From positions 1-59,149 of the forward strand of contig JAUCBJ010003416.1 in assembly GCA_032718475.1 (NCBI GenBank): a DNA stretch of 59,149 nt, read 5' to 3'. The stretch is from Nemertoderma westbladi (taxonomy: Eukaryota; Xenacoelomorpha; Nemertodermatida; Nemertodermatidae). Numbering within the stretch: the first letter of the stretch is position 1; every line of letters starts with the position of its first letter. Under the pieces are notes generated by a model, which did not search any database, was not told the origin of the DNA, and was given only the letters and a program-made list of their open reading frames with translations. The translations under genes were made by a program, and so were the position numbers. Of the stretch, positions 46,601-59,149 are shown one piece after another.

Positions 46601-49600
46601 ATAGGGTCACAACAAAACAATACAGTTCCATAGTGCTATATAGGGTCACAACAAAACAATACATTTCCATAGTGCTATATAGGGTCACAACAAAACAATA
46701 CAGTTCCATAGTGCTATATAGGGTCACAACAAAACAATACATTTCCATAGTGCTATATAGGGTCACAACAAAACAATACAGTTCCATAGTGCTATATAGG
46801 GTCACAACAAAACAATACATTTCCATAGTGCTATATAGGGTCACAACAAAACAATACAGTTCCATAGTGCTATATAGTGTCACAACAAAACAATACAGTT
46901 CCATAGTGCTATATAGGGTCACAACAAAACAATACAGTTCCATAGTGCTATATAGGGTCACAACAAAACAATACATTTCCATAGTGCTATATAATGTCAC
47001 AACAAAACAATACAGTTCCATAGTGCTATATAGGGTCACAACAAAACAATACAGTTCCATAGTGCTATATAATGTCACAACAAAACAATACAGTTCCATA
47101 GTGCTATATAGGGTCACAACAAAACAATACAGTTCCATAGTGCTATATAGGGTCACAACAAAACAATACATTTCCATAGTGCTATATAGGGTCACAACAA
47201 AACAATACAGTTCCATAGTGCTATATAGTGTCACAACAAAACAATACATTTCCATAGTGCTATATAGGGTCACAACAAAACAATACAGTTCCATAGTGCT
47301 ATATAGGGTCACAACAAAACAATACATTTCCATAGTGCTATATAATGTCACAACAAAACAATACAGTTCCATAGTGCTATATAGGGTCACAACAAAACAA
47401 TACAGTTCCATAGTGCTATATAGGGTCACAACAAAACAATACATTTCCATAGTGCTATATAGGGTCACAACAAAACAATACATTTCCATAGTGCTATATA
47501 ATGTCACAACAAAACAATACAGTTCCATAGTGCTATATAGGGTCACAACAAAACAATACAGTTCCATAGTGCTATATAGGGTCACAACAAAACAATACAG
47601 TTCCATAGTGCTATATAGGGTCACAACAAAACAATACATTTCCATAGTGCTATATAATGTCACAACAAAACAATACAGTTCCATAGTGCTATATAATGTC
47701 ACAACAAAACAATACATTTCCATAGTGCTATATAATGTCACAACAAAACAATACAGTTCCATAGTGCTATATAGGGTCACAACAAAACAATACAGTTCCA
47801 TAGTGCTATATAGGGTCACAACAAAACAATACATTTCCATAGTGCTATATAATGTCACAACAAAACAATACAGTTCCATAGTGCTATATAGGGTCACAAC
47901 AAAACAATACAGTTCCATAGTGCTATATAGGGTCACAACAAAACAATACAGTTCCATAGTGCTATATAATGTCACAACAAAACAATACAGTTCCATAGTG
48001 CTATATAGGGTCACAACAAAACAATACATTTCCATAGTGCTATATAATGTCACAACAAAACAATACAGTTCCATAGTGCTATATAGGGTCACAACAAAAC
48101 AATACATTTCCATAGTGCTATATAGTGTCACAACAAAACAATACAGTTCCATAGTGCTATATAGGGTCACAACAAAACAATACAGTTCCATAGTGCTATA
48201 TAGGGTCACAACAAAACAATACATTTCCATAGTGCTATATAATGTCACAACAAAACAATACAGTTCCATAGTGCTATATAGGGTCACAACAAAACAATAC
48301 ATTTCCATAGTGCTATATAGTGTCACAACAAAACAATACAGTTCCATAGTGCTATATAGGGTCACAACAAAACAATACAGTTCCATAGTGCTATATAATG
48401 TCACAACAAAACAATACAGTTCCATAGTGCTATATAATGTCACAACAAAACAATACAGTTCCATAGTGCTATATAGGGTCACAACAAAACAATACATTTC
48501 CATAGTGCTATATAATGTCACAACAAAACAATACATTTCCATAGTGCTATATAGTGTCACAACAAAACAATACATTTCCATAGTGCTATATAGGGTCACA
48601 ACAAAACAATACAGTTCCATAGTGCTATATAGTGTCACAACAAAACAATACATTTCCATAGTGCTATATAGGGTCACAACAAAACAATACAGTTCCATAG
48701 TGCTATATAGGGTCACAACAAAACAATACATTTCCATAGTGCTATATAATGTCACAACAAAACAATACAGTTCCATAGTGCTATATAGGGTCACAACAAA
48801 ACAATACAGTTCCATAGTGCTATATAGGGTCACAACAAAACAATACATTTCCATAGTGCTATATAGGGTCACAACAAAACAATACATTTCCATAGTGCTA
48901 TATAGGGTCACAACAAAACAATACAGTTCCATAGTGCTATATAATGTCACAACAAAACAATACAGTTCCATAGTGCTATATAATGTCACAACAAAACAAT
49001 ACAGTTCCATAGTGCTATATAGGGTCACAACAAAACAATACAGTTCCATAGTGCTATATAATGTCACAACAAAACAATACAGTTCCATAGTGCTATATAG
49101 GGTCACAACAAAACAATACAGTTCCATAGTGCTATATAGGGTCACAACAAAACAATACAGTTCCATAGTGCTATATAATGTCACAACAAAACAATACAGT
49201 TCCATAGTGCTATATAGGGTCACAACAAAACAATACATTTCCATAGTGCTATATAATGTCACAACAAAACAATACAGTTCCATAGTGCTATATAGGGTCA
49301 CAACAAAACAATACAGTTCCATAGTGCTATATAGGGTCACAACAAAACAATACATTTCCATAGTGCTATATAGGGTCACAACAAAACAATACAGTTCCAT
49401 AGTGCTATATAATGTCACAACAAAACAATACAGTTCCATAGTGCTATATAGGGTCACAACAAAACAATACAGTTCCATAGTGCTATATAATGTCACAACA
49501 AAACAATACAGTTCCATAGTGCTATATAGGGTCACAACAAAACAATACAGTTCCATAGTGCTATATAGGGTCACAACAAAACAATACAGTTCCATAGTGC

Positions 49601-52600
49601 TATATAGGGTCACAACAAAACAATACAGTTCCATAGTGCTATATAATGTCACAACAAAACAATACAGTTCCATAGTGCTATATAGGGTCACAACAAAACA
49701 ATACAGTTCCATAGTGCTATATAATGTCACAACAAAACAATACAGTTCCATAGTGCTATATAGGGTCACAACAAAACAATACAGTTCCATAGTGCTATAT
49801 AGGGTCACAACAAAACAATACATTTCCATAGTGCTATATAGTGTCACAACAAAACAATACAGTTCCATAGTGCTATATAATGTCACAACAAAACAATACA
49901 GTTCCATAGTGCTATATAGGGTCACAACAAAACAATACAGTTCCATAGTGCTATATAATGTCACAACAAAACAATACAGTTCCATAGTGCTATATAGGGT
50001 CACAACAAAACAATACAGTTCCATAGTGCTATATAGGGTCACAACAAAACAATACAGTTCCATAGTGCTATATAGGGTCACAACAAAACAATACATTTCC
50101 ATAGTGCTATATAATGTCACAACAAAACAATACAGTTCCATAGTGCTATATAGGGTCACAACAAAACAATACAGTTCCATAGTGCTATATAGGGTCACAA
50201 CAAAACAATACAGTTCCATAGTGCTATATAATGTCACAACAAAACAATACAGTTCCATAGTGCTATATAGGGTCACAACAAAACAAGACAGTTCCATAGT
50301 GCTATATAGGGTCACAACAAAACAATACAGTTCCATAGTGCTATATAATGTCACAACAAAACAATACAGTTCCATAGTGCTATATAGGGTCACAACAAAA
50401 CAATACATTTCCATAGTGCTATATAATGTCACAACAAAACAATACAGTTCCATAGTGCTATATAATGTCACAACAAAACAATACAGTTCCATAGTGCTAT
50501 ATAGGGTCACAACAAAACAATACAGTTCCATAGTGCTATATAATGTCACAACAAAACAATACAGTTCCATAGTGCTATATAGGGTCACAACAAAACAATA
50601 CAGTTCCATAGTGCTATATAGGGTCACAACAAAACAATACAGTTCCATAGTGCTATATAGGGTCACAACAAAACAATACATTTCCATAGTGCTATATAAT
50701 GTCACAACAAAACAATACAGTTCCATAGTGCTATATAGGGTCACAACAAAACAATACAGTTCCATAGTGCTATATAGGGTCACAACAAAACAATACATTT
50801 CCATAGTGCTATATAATGTCACAACAAAACAATACAGTTCCATAGTGCTATATAGGGTCACAACAAAACAATACATTTCCATAGTGCTATATAATGTCAC
50901 AACAAAACAATACAGTTCCATAGTGCTATATAATGTCACAACAAAACAATACAGTTCCATAGTGCTATATAGGGTCACAACAAAACAATACATTTCCATA
51001 GTGCTATATAATGTCACAACAAAACAATACAGTTCCATAGTGCTATATAGGGTCACAACAAAACAATACATTTCCATAGTGCTATATAGGGTCACAACAA
51101 AACAATACAGTTCCATAGTGCTATATAGTGTCACAACAAAACAATACATTTCCATAGTGCTATATAGGGTCACAACAAAACAATACATTTCCATAGTGCT
51201 ATATAGGGTCACAACAAAACAATACAGTTCCATAGTGCTATATAGGGTCACAACAAAACAATACATTTCCATAGTGCTATATAATGTCACAACAAAACAA
51301 TACAGTTCCATAGTGCTATATAGGGTCACAACAAAACAATACATTTCCATAGTGCTATATAGGGTCACAACAAAACAATACATTTCCATAGTGCTATATA
51401 ATGTCACAACAAAACAATACAGTTCCATAGTGCTATATAGGGTCACAACAAAACAATACATTTCCATAGTGCTATATAGGGTCACAACAAAACAATACAT
51501 TTCCATAGTGCTATATAATGTCACAACAAAACAATACAGTTCCATAGTGCTATATAGGGTCACAACAAAACAATACATTTCCATAGTGCTATATAGTGTC
51601 ACAACAAAACAATACAGTTCCATAGTGCTATATAGGGTCACAACAAAACAATACAGTTCCATAGTGCTATATAGGGTCACAACAAAACAATACATTTCCA
51701 TAGTGCTATATAGGGTCACAACAAAACAATACAGTTCCATAGTGCTATATAGGGTCACAACAAAACAATACATTTCCATAGTGCTATATAATGTCACAAC
51801 AAAACAATACAGTTCCATAGTGCTATATAGGGTCACAACAAAACAATACATTTCCATAGTGCTATATAGGGTCACAACAAAACAATACATTTCCATAGTG
51901 CTATATAATGTCACAACAAAACAATACATTTCCATAGTGCTATATAGTGTCACAACAAAACAATACAGTTCCATAGTGCTATATAATGTCACAACAAAAC
52001 AATACAGTTCCATAGTGCTATATAGGGTCACAACAAAACAATACAGTTCCATAGTGCTATATAGGGTCACAACAAAACAATACATTTCCATAGTGCTATA
52101 TAGGGTCACAACAAAACAATACAGTTCCATAGTGCTATATAGGGTCACAACAAAACAATACATTTCCATAGTGCTATATAGGGTCACAACAAAACAATAC
52201 AGTTCCATAGTGCTATATAATGTCACAACAAAACAATACAGTTCCATAGTGCTATATAATGTCACAACAAAACAATACATTTCCATAGTGCTATATAGTG
52301 TCACAACAAAACAATACAGTTCCATAGTGCTATATAATGTCACAACAAAACAATACAGTTCCATAGTGCTATATAGTGTCACAACAAAACAATACAGTTC
52401 CATAGTGCTATATAATGTCACAACAAAACAATACATTTCCATAGTGCTATATAGTGTCACAACAAAACAATACAGTTCCATAGTGCTATATAATGTCACA
52501 ACAAAACAATACAGTTCCATAGTGCTATATAGGGTCACAACAAAACAATACAGTTCCATAGTGCTATATAGGGTCACAACAAAACAATACATTTCCATAG

Positions 52601-55600
52601 TGCTATATAGGGTCACAACAAAACAATACAGTTCCATAGTGCTATATAGGGTCACAACAAAACAATACATTTCCATAGTGCTATATAGGGTCACAACAAA
52701 ACAATACAGTTCCATAGTGCTATATAGGGTCACAACAAAACAATACATTTCCATAGTGCTATATAGGGTCACAACAAAACAATACAGTTCCATAGTGCTA
52801 TATAGGGTCACAACAAAACAATACATTTCCATAGTGCTATATAGGGTCACAACAAAACAATACAGTTCCATAGTGCTATATAATGTCACAACAAAACAAT
52901 ACAGTTCCATAGTGCTATATAATGTCACAACAAAACAATACATTTCCATAGTGCTATATAGTGTCACAACAAAACAATACAGTTCCATAGTGCTATATAA
53001 TGTCACAACAAAACAATACAGTTCCATAGTGCTATATAGTGTCACAACAAAACAATACAGTTCCATAGTGCTATATAATGTCACAACAAAACAATACATT
53101 TCCATAGTGCTATATAGTGTCACAACAAAACAATACAGTTCCATAGTGCTATATAATGTCACAACAAAACAATACAGTTCCATAGTGCTATATAGTGTCA
53201 CAACAAAACAATACAGTTCCATAGTGCTATATAGGGTCACAACAAAACAATACATTTCCATAGTGCTATATAGGGTCACAACAAAACAATACAGTTCCAT
53301 AGTGCTATATAGGGTCACAACAAAACAATACAGTCCCATAGTGCTATATAGGGTCACAACAAAACAATACAGTTCCATAGTGCTATATAATGTCACAACA
53401 AAACAATACAGTTCCATAGTGCTATATAGGGTCACAACAAAACAATACATTTCCATAGTGCTATATAGGGTCACAACAAAACAATACATTTCCATAGTGC
53501 TATATAATGTCACAACAAAACAATACAGTTCCATAGTGCTATATAGGGTCACAACAAAACAATACATTTCCATAGTGCTATATAGTGTCACAACAAAACA
53601 ATACAGTTCCATAGTGCTATATAGGGTCACAACAAAACAATACAGTTCCATAGTGCTATATAGGGTCACAACAAAACAATACATTTCCATAGTGCTATAT
53701 AGGGTCACAACAAAACAATACAGTTCCATAGTGCTATATAGGGTCACAACAAAACAATACATTTCCATAGTGCTATATAATGTCACAACAAAACAATACA
53801 GTTCCATAGTGCTATATAGGGTCACAACAAAACAATACATTTCCATAGTGCTATATAGGGTCACAACAAAACAATACATTTCCATAGTGCTATATAATGT
53901 CACAACAAAACAATACATTTCCATAGTGCTATATAGTGTCACAACAAAACAATACAGTTCCATAGTGCTATATAATGTCACAACAAAACAATACAGTTCC
54001 ATAGTGCTATATAGGGTCACAACAAAACAATACAGTTCCATAGTGCTATATAGGGTCACAACAAAACAATACATTTCCATAGTGCTATATAGGGTCACAA
54101 CAAAACAATACAGTTCCATAGTGCTATATAGGGTCACAACAAAACAATACATTTCCATAGTGCTATATAGGGTCACAACAAAACAATACAGTCCCATAGT
54201 GCTATATAGGGTCACAACAAAACAATACAGTTCCATAGTGCTATATAGGGTCACAACAAAACAATACAGTCCCATAGTGCTATATAGTGTCACAACAAAA
54301 CAATACAGTTCCATAGTGCTATATAGGGTCACAACAAAACAATACAGTCCCATAGTGCTATATAGGGTCACAACAAAACAATACAGTTCCATAGTGCTAT
54401 ATAGGGTCACAACAAAACAATACATTTCCATAGTGCTATATAGGGTCACAACAAAACAATACAGTTCCATAGTGCTATATAGGGTCACAACAAAACAATA
54501 CATTTCCATAGTGCTATATAATGTCACAACAAAACAATACAGTTCCATAGTGCTATATAGGGTCACAACAAAACAATACATTTCCATAGTGCTATATAGG
54601 GTCACAACAAAACAATACATTTCCATAGTGCTATATAATGTCACAACAAAACAATACATTTCCATAGTGCTATATAGTGTCACAACAAAACAATACAGTT
54701 CCATAGTGCTATATAATGTCACAACAAAACAATACAGTTCCATAGTGCTATATAGGGTCACAACAAAACAATACATTTCCATAGTGCTATATAATGTCAC
54801 AACAAAACAATACAGTTCCATAGTGCTATATAGGGTCACAACAAAACAATACAGTTCCATAGTGCTATATAGGGTCACAACAAAACAATACATTTCCATA
54901 GTGCTATAGGGTCACAACAAAACAATACAGTTCCATAGTGCTATATAGGGTCACAACAAAACAATACATTTCCATAGTGCTATATAATGTCACAACAAAA
55001 CAATACAGTTCCATAGTGCTATATAATGTCACAACAAAACAATACAGTTCCATAGTGCTATATAGGGTCACAACAAAACAATACATTTCCATAGTGCTAT
55101 TGCTATATAATGTCACAACAAAACAATACAGTTCCATAGTGCTATATAGGGTCACAACAAAACAATACATTTCCATAGTGCTATATAATGTCACAACAAA
55201 ACAATACAGTTCCATAGTGCTATATAGGGTCACAACAAAACAATACAGTTCCATAGTGCTATATAGGGTCACAACAAAACAATACATTTCCATAGTGCTA
55301 TATAATGTCACAACAAAACAAGACAGTTCCATAGTGCTATATAATGTCACAACAAAACAATACAGTTCCATAGTGCTATATAATGTCACAACAAAACAAT
55401 ACAGTTCCATAGTGCTATATAGGGTCACAACAAAACAATACATTTCCATAGTGCTATATAATGTCACAACAAAACAATACAGTTCCATAGTGCTATATAA
55501 TGTCACAACAAAACAATACAGTTCCATAGTGCTATATAATGTCACAACAAAACAAGACAGTTCCATAGTGCTATATAATGTCACAACAAAACAATACAGT

Positions 55601-56606
55601 TCCATAGTGCTATATAATGTCACAACAAAACAATACAGTTCCATAGTGCTATATAGGGTCACAACAAAACAATACATTTCCATAGTGCTATATAATGTCA
55701 CAACAAAACAATACAGTTCCATAGTGCTATATAATGTCACAACAAAACAATACAGTTCCATAGTGCTATATAATGTCACAACAAAACAATACAGTTCCAT
55801 AGTGCTATATAATGTCACAACAAAACAATACAGTTCCATAGTGCTATATAGGGTCACAACAAAACAAGACAGTTCCATAGTGCTATATAATGTCACAACA
55901 AAACAATACAGTTCCATAGTGCTATATAGGGTCACAACAAAACAATACAGTTCCATAGTGCTATATAATGTCACAACAAAACAATACAGTTCCATAGTGC
56001 TATATAATGTCACAACAAAACAATACAGTCCCATAGTGCTATATAATGTCACAACAAAACAATACAGTTCCATAGTGCTATATAATGTCACAACAAAACA
56101 ATACAGTTCCATAGTGCTATATAATGTCACAACAAAACAATACAGTTCCATAGTGCTATATAATGTCACAACAAAACAATACAGTTCCATAGTGCTATAT
56201 AATGTCACAACAAAACAAGACAGTTCCATAGTACTATATAATGTCACAACAAAACAATACAGTTCCATAGTGCTATATAGGGTCACAACAAAACAATACA
56301 GTTCCATAGTGCTATATAATGTCACAACAAAACAATACAGTTCCATAGTGCTATATAATGTCACAACAAAACAATACAGTTCCATAGTGCTATATAGGGT
56401 CACAACAAAACAATACAGTTCCATAGTGCTATATAATGTCACAACAAAACAATACAGTTCCATAGTGCTATATAATGTCACAACAAAACAATACAGTTCC
56501 ATAGTGCTATATAGGGTCACAACAAAACAATACAGTTCCATAGTGCTATATAATGTCACAACAAAACAATACAGTTCCATAGTGCTATATAATGATATAG
56601 TGCTAT
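43672..56606. repeat. 39-bp satellite, array part 2 (about 331 units)
   Basis: It has the same unit as part 1 and, at the Gypsy insertion site, the same phase. ATAGGGTC units dominate over most of this part, while the last 1.7 kb returns to mainly ATAATGTC. A rare GTCCCATAG variant recurs at 54190, 54268 and 54346, exactly two units apart. Two units are damaged: a 2-bp loss near 54906 and a 6-bp gain near 55100; these end the long open frames. The array ends at about 56592-56606 against a LINE. Confidence 0.97.
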
Positions 56607-59117
56607 CAGCATGCATTCTTAACATTCCTGGGAGACTTTAATGCAAGTCTGCATCAATCACCTACATCGCCCTGGGTCTATAGCAATAGTGTTAACCGAA
56701 ATTCTGTCCATCTTCAGGATTTTATCTCTGGAAATGGATTGTTTTCGGCTGGAACCCAGTTCAAGAAGCGAACTGGAAAGCTATGGACTCATAGTGGACC
56801 CAGTGGTCACAAGTCCCAGATAGACCATATTCTGTTTCGTAGGAAATACAGGAGCTCTATACAAGACTGTAATGCATTTACACTTCGACCCTTCTCCAGT
56901 GATCACCGCCTTATTGTGGCCAAGGTAAGACTTAGTCTGCGTGCTAGCAGAACAACGAAATCTGCCTTGCCACGGCATGACTGGTCCTCTCTGTTGCAAC
57001 AGCCAAGTGTGAGATCCAGCTTCACACTACAGCTGAGCAACAGGTATGAGGCTCTTGCCTCAGAGGCGGCAGATCACTGTGAGGGCTATACTGCCTTTAC
57101 AGAAGCAGTTATGTTAGCAGCTGCAGAAACAGTTCCTGTATACCCTCGAAACAGGAAAAGGGCCCCCTGGACTGACAACAAAATTCAGAAGTGCCGAAAT
57201 GACCTTCATAAGGCGCAGAAAGAGTCCCGACTCAAACAGACTACAGCGGCCAAGAATGCAGTTAAAGCTGCATCTAGGTCCCTGAACAGGCAGTACTCTG
57301 CTAATCTACAGGAGCTAATAAACCAACAGGTTGATGCCATCAATGATGCTGACGACAGCAGGCAATCATCCCAGGCATGGAAATCGATCAATCTGCTTAC
57401 TGGGCGGAAAAGCCAACCAACCACCAAGGTTAAGGCTGAATCACCAGCCGATCGCCTCAATGGTTGGAAAGCCCACTTTGAAAAGCTCCTCAATAATGAC
57501 AGGGTATTGCCTGATAACTTTATAGAAGTAAAAGTGTCTGAGTCTGTACTCCCAGATATTCCCATTGGCGATATCTCCTTTGCAGAAGTGAAGGCTGCTG
57601 CAAAGAGCATTAAGACCAATCGTGCCAGTGGAGTAGATGGTGTTCCCCCTGAGGTCTTTAAAATACCTGAGTGTTTAAAGCTCATCTATCCCATCATAGT
57701 AGACATGTACCGTACAACAAGAGTCCCACAAGAAATGAAAACAAATAAGTTGGTGCCAGTTCCCAAGAAGGGCAACCTAACACTCTATGGTTCTTTTCGG
57801 GGAATCTCATTGATCTCGATTGCTGCAAAACTATACAATAGAATTCTATTAAATCGCATCAGGGATCCCATTGAGAGACTGCTACGTGGAAATCAGAATG
57901 GGTTCCGTAAAGGTCGTGGGACCATGGAGCCCATTTTGGCACTTAGAAGGATAATTGAAGAGTTATCAAAAAAGAAAGACAGGCATCTGGCTGTTATCTT
58001 TGTTGACTTCTTCAAGGCCTTTGATTCAGTCTCTCGCTCACGTATGTTCAGCATACTTTCATTATATGGGATTCCTGATGAAATTATTGCAGCAATCAGA
58101 TCAGTATACGATGGTTCGACAACATTTGTGTCTACTGTTGACGGTGACACAGAACCATTTGAAGTGTTATGGGGCGTCCTCCAAGGAGACACACTTGCAC
58201 CATTCTTGTTCATTATTGTGGTTGACTATGTTCTACGCATGTCCTTAGATCATCATAATGATGATGGGGTGATGATAACTCCACCTACTGGCTCCAGAAG
58301 TCGAGGAAATCCTGCCAAGTACCTAACTGATCTAGACTTTGCTGATGACTTAGGAGTACTCTCAGAATCATTAGAGGGAGCCCAGCGGCTCCTCAGCTCA
58401 TTAGAACATGCTGCTTCTAGTGTTGGTCTTTTTATTAACTCCAGAAAGACCAAAATTCTGACAGTTAACTTTGAAAGTCCTCAGCAAGTCTCTGATCGGA
58501 TGAGCATAAGCTCAAAGGATGGTATGCTTGAGCATGTGGACGACTTCTGTTACCTGGGATCATGGATCCGGAAGTCAGGTGAGGACCTTCGAATACGTAA
58601 GGGAAAGGCATGGGCAGCCTTGAATAGGCTTTCCAGGATTTGGAAGTCACCTAGAATTAATCGGAAACTTAAGGTCCGATTATTTAGAGCAGCAGTAGTT
58701 CCAGTACTCCTCTACGGGAGTCCATGCTGGGCTCTAACTGCTGAGGACACCAAATCTCTGGATGGCACATTCACAAGAATGCTACGCCGGGTACATTGTG
58801 TCAAGTACAATGCACACATCTCCAACCAGACACTATATAACATTGGAGGTGTCTCATTGGTTCCCCCAAGCTTGACACTAGAACAAAATCGCCTCCGCTT
58901 TGCAGGACATTGCTTTCGCCGTGAGGACCAGCCAGTGCATAATCTTGTACTTTGGCAGCCTCATGGAGTGAATAAGCATGGTGGACAGCCCATGACTTTC
59001 TTGAGACGCATCTTAAAGGACACTGGCCTTAAAGATGCGGATGATCTAGCAAATGTCATGGGTGATAGGGAGTTGTGGCGGTGCAATTTTGTTGACAAGC
59101 CGGCACAGCATTCTTAA
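56604..59117 (+). CDS. 5'-truncated LINE: end of EEP endonuclease, reverse transcriptase, C-terminal region
   Basis: The frame is open from the satellite edge to the stop at 59117, without lesions. It begins inside the EEP nuclease (TFLGDFNASL, then SQIDHILFRRK and SSDHRLIVAKV). A basic linker follows, then RT: RASGVDGVPPEVFK, KLVPVPKKGN, NQNGFRKGRGT, VIFVDFFKAFDSV, GVLQGDTLAPFLF, LDFADDLGVLSES (catalytic FADD), and the C-terminal block with LLYGSPCWAL and LRFAGHCFRRED. This is a non-LTR retrotransposon distinct from copies 1 and 2, and I cannot fix the clade. It lacks ORF1 and most of the nuclease, so it is probably immobile although the remaining frame is intact, which implies recent insertion. 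No native start codon is present. Confidence 0.9.
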   Translation, partial: YQHAFLTFLGDFNASLHQSPTSPWVYSNSVNRNSVHLQDFISGNGLFSAGTQFKKRTGKLWTHSGPSGHKSQIDHILFRRKYRSSIQDCNAFTLRPFSSDHRLIVAKVRLSLRASRTTKSALPRHDWSSLLQQPSVRSSFTLQLSNRYEALASEAADHCEGYTAFTEAVMLAAAETVPVYPRNRKRAPWTDNKIQKCRNDLHKAQKESRLKQTTAAKNAVKAASRSLNRQYSANLQELINQQVDAINDADDSRQSSQAWKSINLLTGRKSQPTTKVKAESPADRLNGWKAHFEKLLNNDRVLPDNFIEVKVSESVLPDIPIGDISFAEVKAAAKSIKTNRASGVDGVPPEVFKIPECLKLIYPIIVDMYRTTRVPQEMKTNKLVPVPKKGNLTLYGSFRGISLISIAAKLYNRILLNRIRDPIERLLRGNQNGFRKGRGTMEPILALRRIIEELSKKKDRHLAVIFVDFFKAFDSVSRSRMFSILSLYGIPDEIIAAIRSVYDGSTTFVSTVDGDTEPFEVLWGVLQGDTLAPFLFIIVVDYVLRMSLDHHNDDGVMITPPTGSRSRGNPAKYLTDLDFADDLGVLSESLEGAQRLLSSLEHAASSVGLFINSRKTKILTVNFESPQQVSDRMSISSKDGMLEHVDDFCYLGSWIRKSGEDLRIRKGKAWAALNRLSRIWKSPRINRKLKVRLFRAAVVPVLLYGSPCWALTAEDTKSLDGTFTRMLRRVHCVKYNAHISNQTLYNIGGVSLVPPSLTLEQNRLRFAGHCFRREDQPVHNLVLWQPHGVNKHGGQPMTFLRRILKDTGLKDADDLANVMGDRELWRCNFVDKPAQHS

Positions 59118-59149
59118 AAATGCAGCTGCAATGCAGCATGCCGATCCTA
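59118..59149 (+). other. LINE 3' UTR start, cut by window end
   Basis: AATGCAGCTGCAATGCAGCATG; too short to interpret. Confidence 0.4.

Noticed and set aside
43620-54909. 3759-codon open frames on both strands
   Set aside because: Same satellite. Both end where an indel or the array edge breaks the 13-codon phase, and the minus frame starts from the Gypsy LTR edge.
56641-59117. Missing CaMKII exon 4 in the right end
   Set aside because: I looked for the expected continuation of the kinase domain after exon 3 on + and found only LINE coding sequence.

Overview
The window is animal nuclear DNA. It holds the 5' coding exons of a calcium/calmodulin-dependent protein kinase II (CaMKII) gene with GT/AG introns, an intronless GPATCH11-like gene, BEL/Pao and Ty3/Gypsy LTR retrotransposons, three CR1- or RTE-like non-LTR retrotransposons, two inverted-repeat elements and five tandem-repeat arrays. 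The CaMKII start, the transposon set and the frequent AGGCCT and CCGGTA palindromes suit an invertebrate, probably marine; I cannot name the species or phylum from sequence alone.

Layout, left to right. 1-6.3 kb: a BEL/Pao element on +, cut by the window start, with a frame break between protease and reverse transcriptase. 6.3-9.2 kb: AT-rich non-coding DNA with a cluster of about 130-bp modules in both orientations. 9.2-10.0 kb: GPATCH11-like gene on minus. 10.5-11.1 kb: 12-bp minisatellite. 11.3-17.9 kb: AT-rich array built on a 20-bp unit, with an embedded 32-bp array. 18.3-19.8 kb: 77/81/86-bp units in a 556-bp higher-order repeat. 19.8-28.4 kb: a block of insertions (decayed LINE on minus, a 2.5-kb element with about 150-bp inverted ends, a second decayed LINE on minus), after which a remnant of the 18-kb satellite motif reappears at 28.56 kb.

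29.4-32.2 kb: three coding exons of CaMKII on + (92, 95 and 60 coding bases). They cover the start codon, the glycine-rich loop, the catalytic lysine and the alpha-C glutamate. Intron 2 holds a 1-kb inverted-repeat element. Intron 3 opens at 32182 and, 236 bp later, enters a 39-bp satellite of about 508 units (32.4-39.3 and 43.7-56.6 kb). A complete Ty3/Gypsy element on minus, with two 173-bp LTRs that read identical and a CTAT target duplication, sits inside a satellite unit. Its gag and pol frames are joined by what looks like a textbook -1 frameshift signal. The satellite ends at about 56.6 kb at a 5'-truncated LINE that runs to the window end. The remaining CaMKII exons are not in the window.

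The very long open frames across the satellite (up to 3759 codons on both strands) follow from the unit length, 39 bp = 13 codons, and I do not regard them as genes. Host coding sequence is about 1 kb of the 59 kb; the rest is mobile or tandemly repeated DNA.
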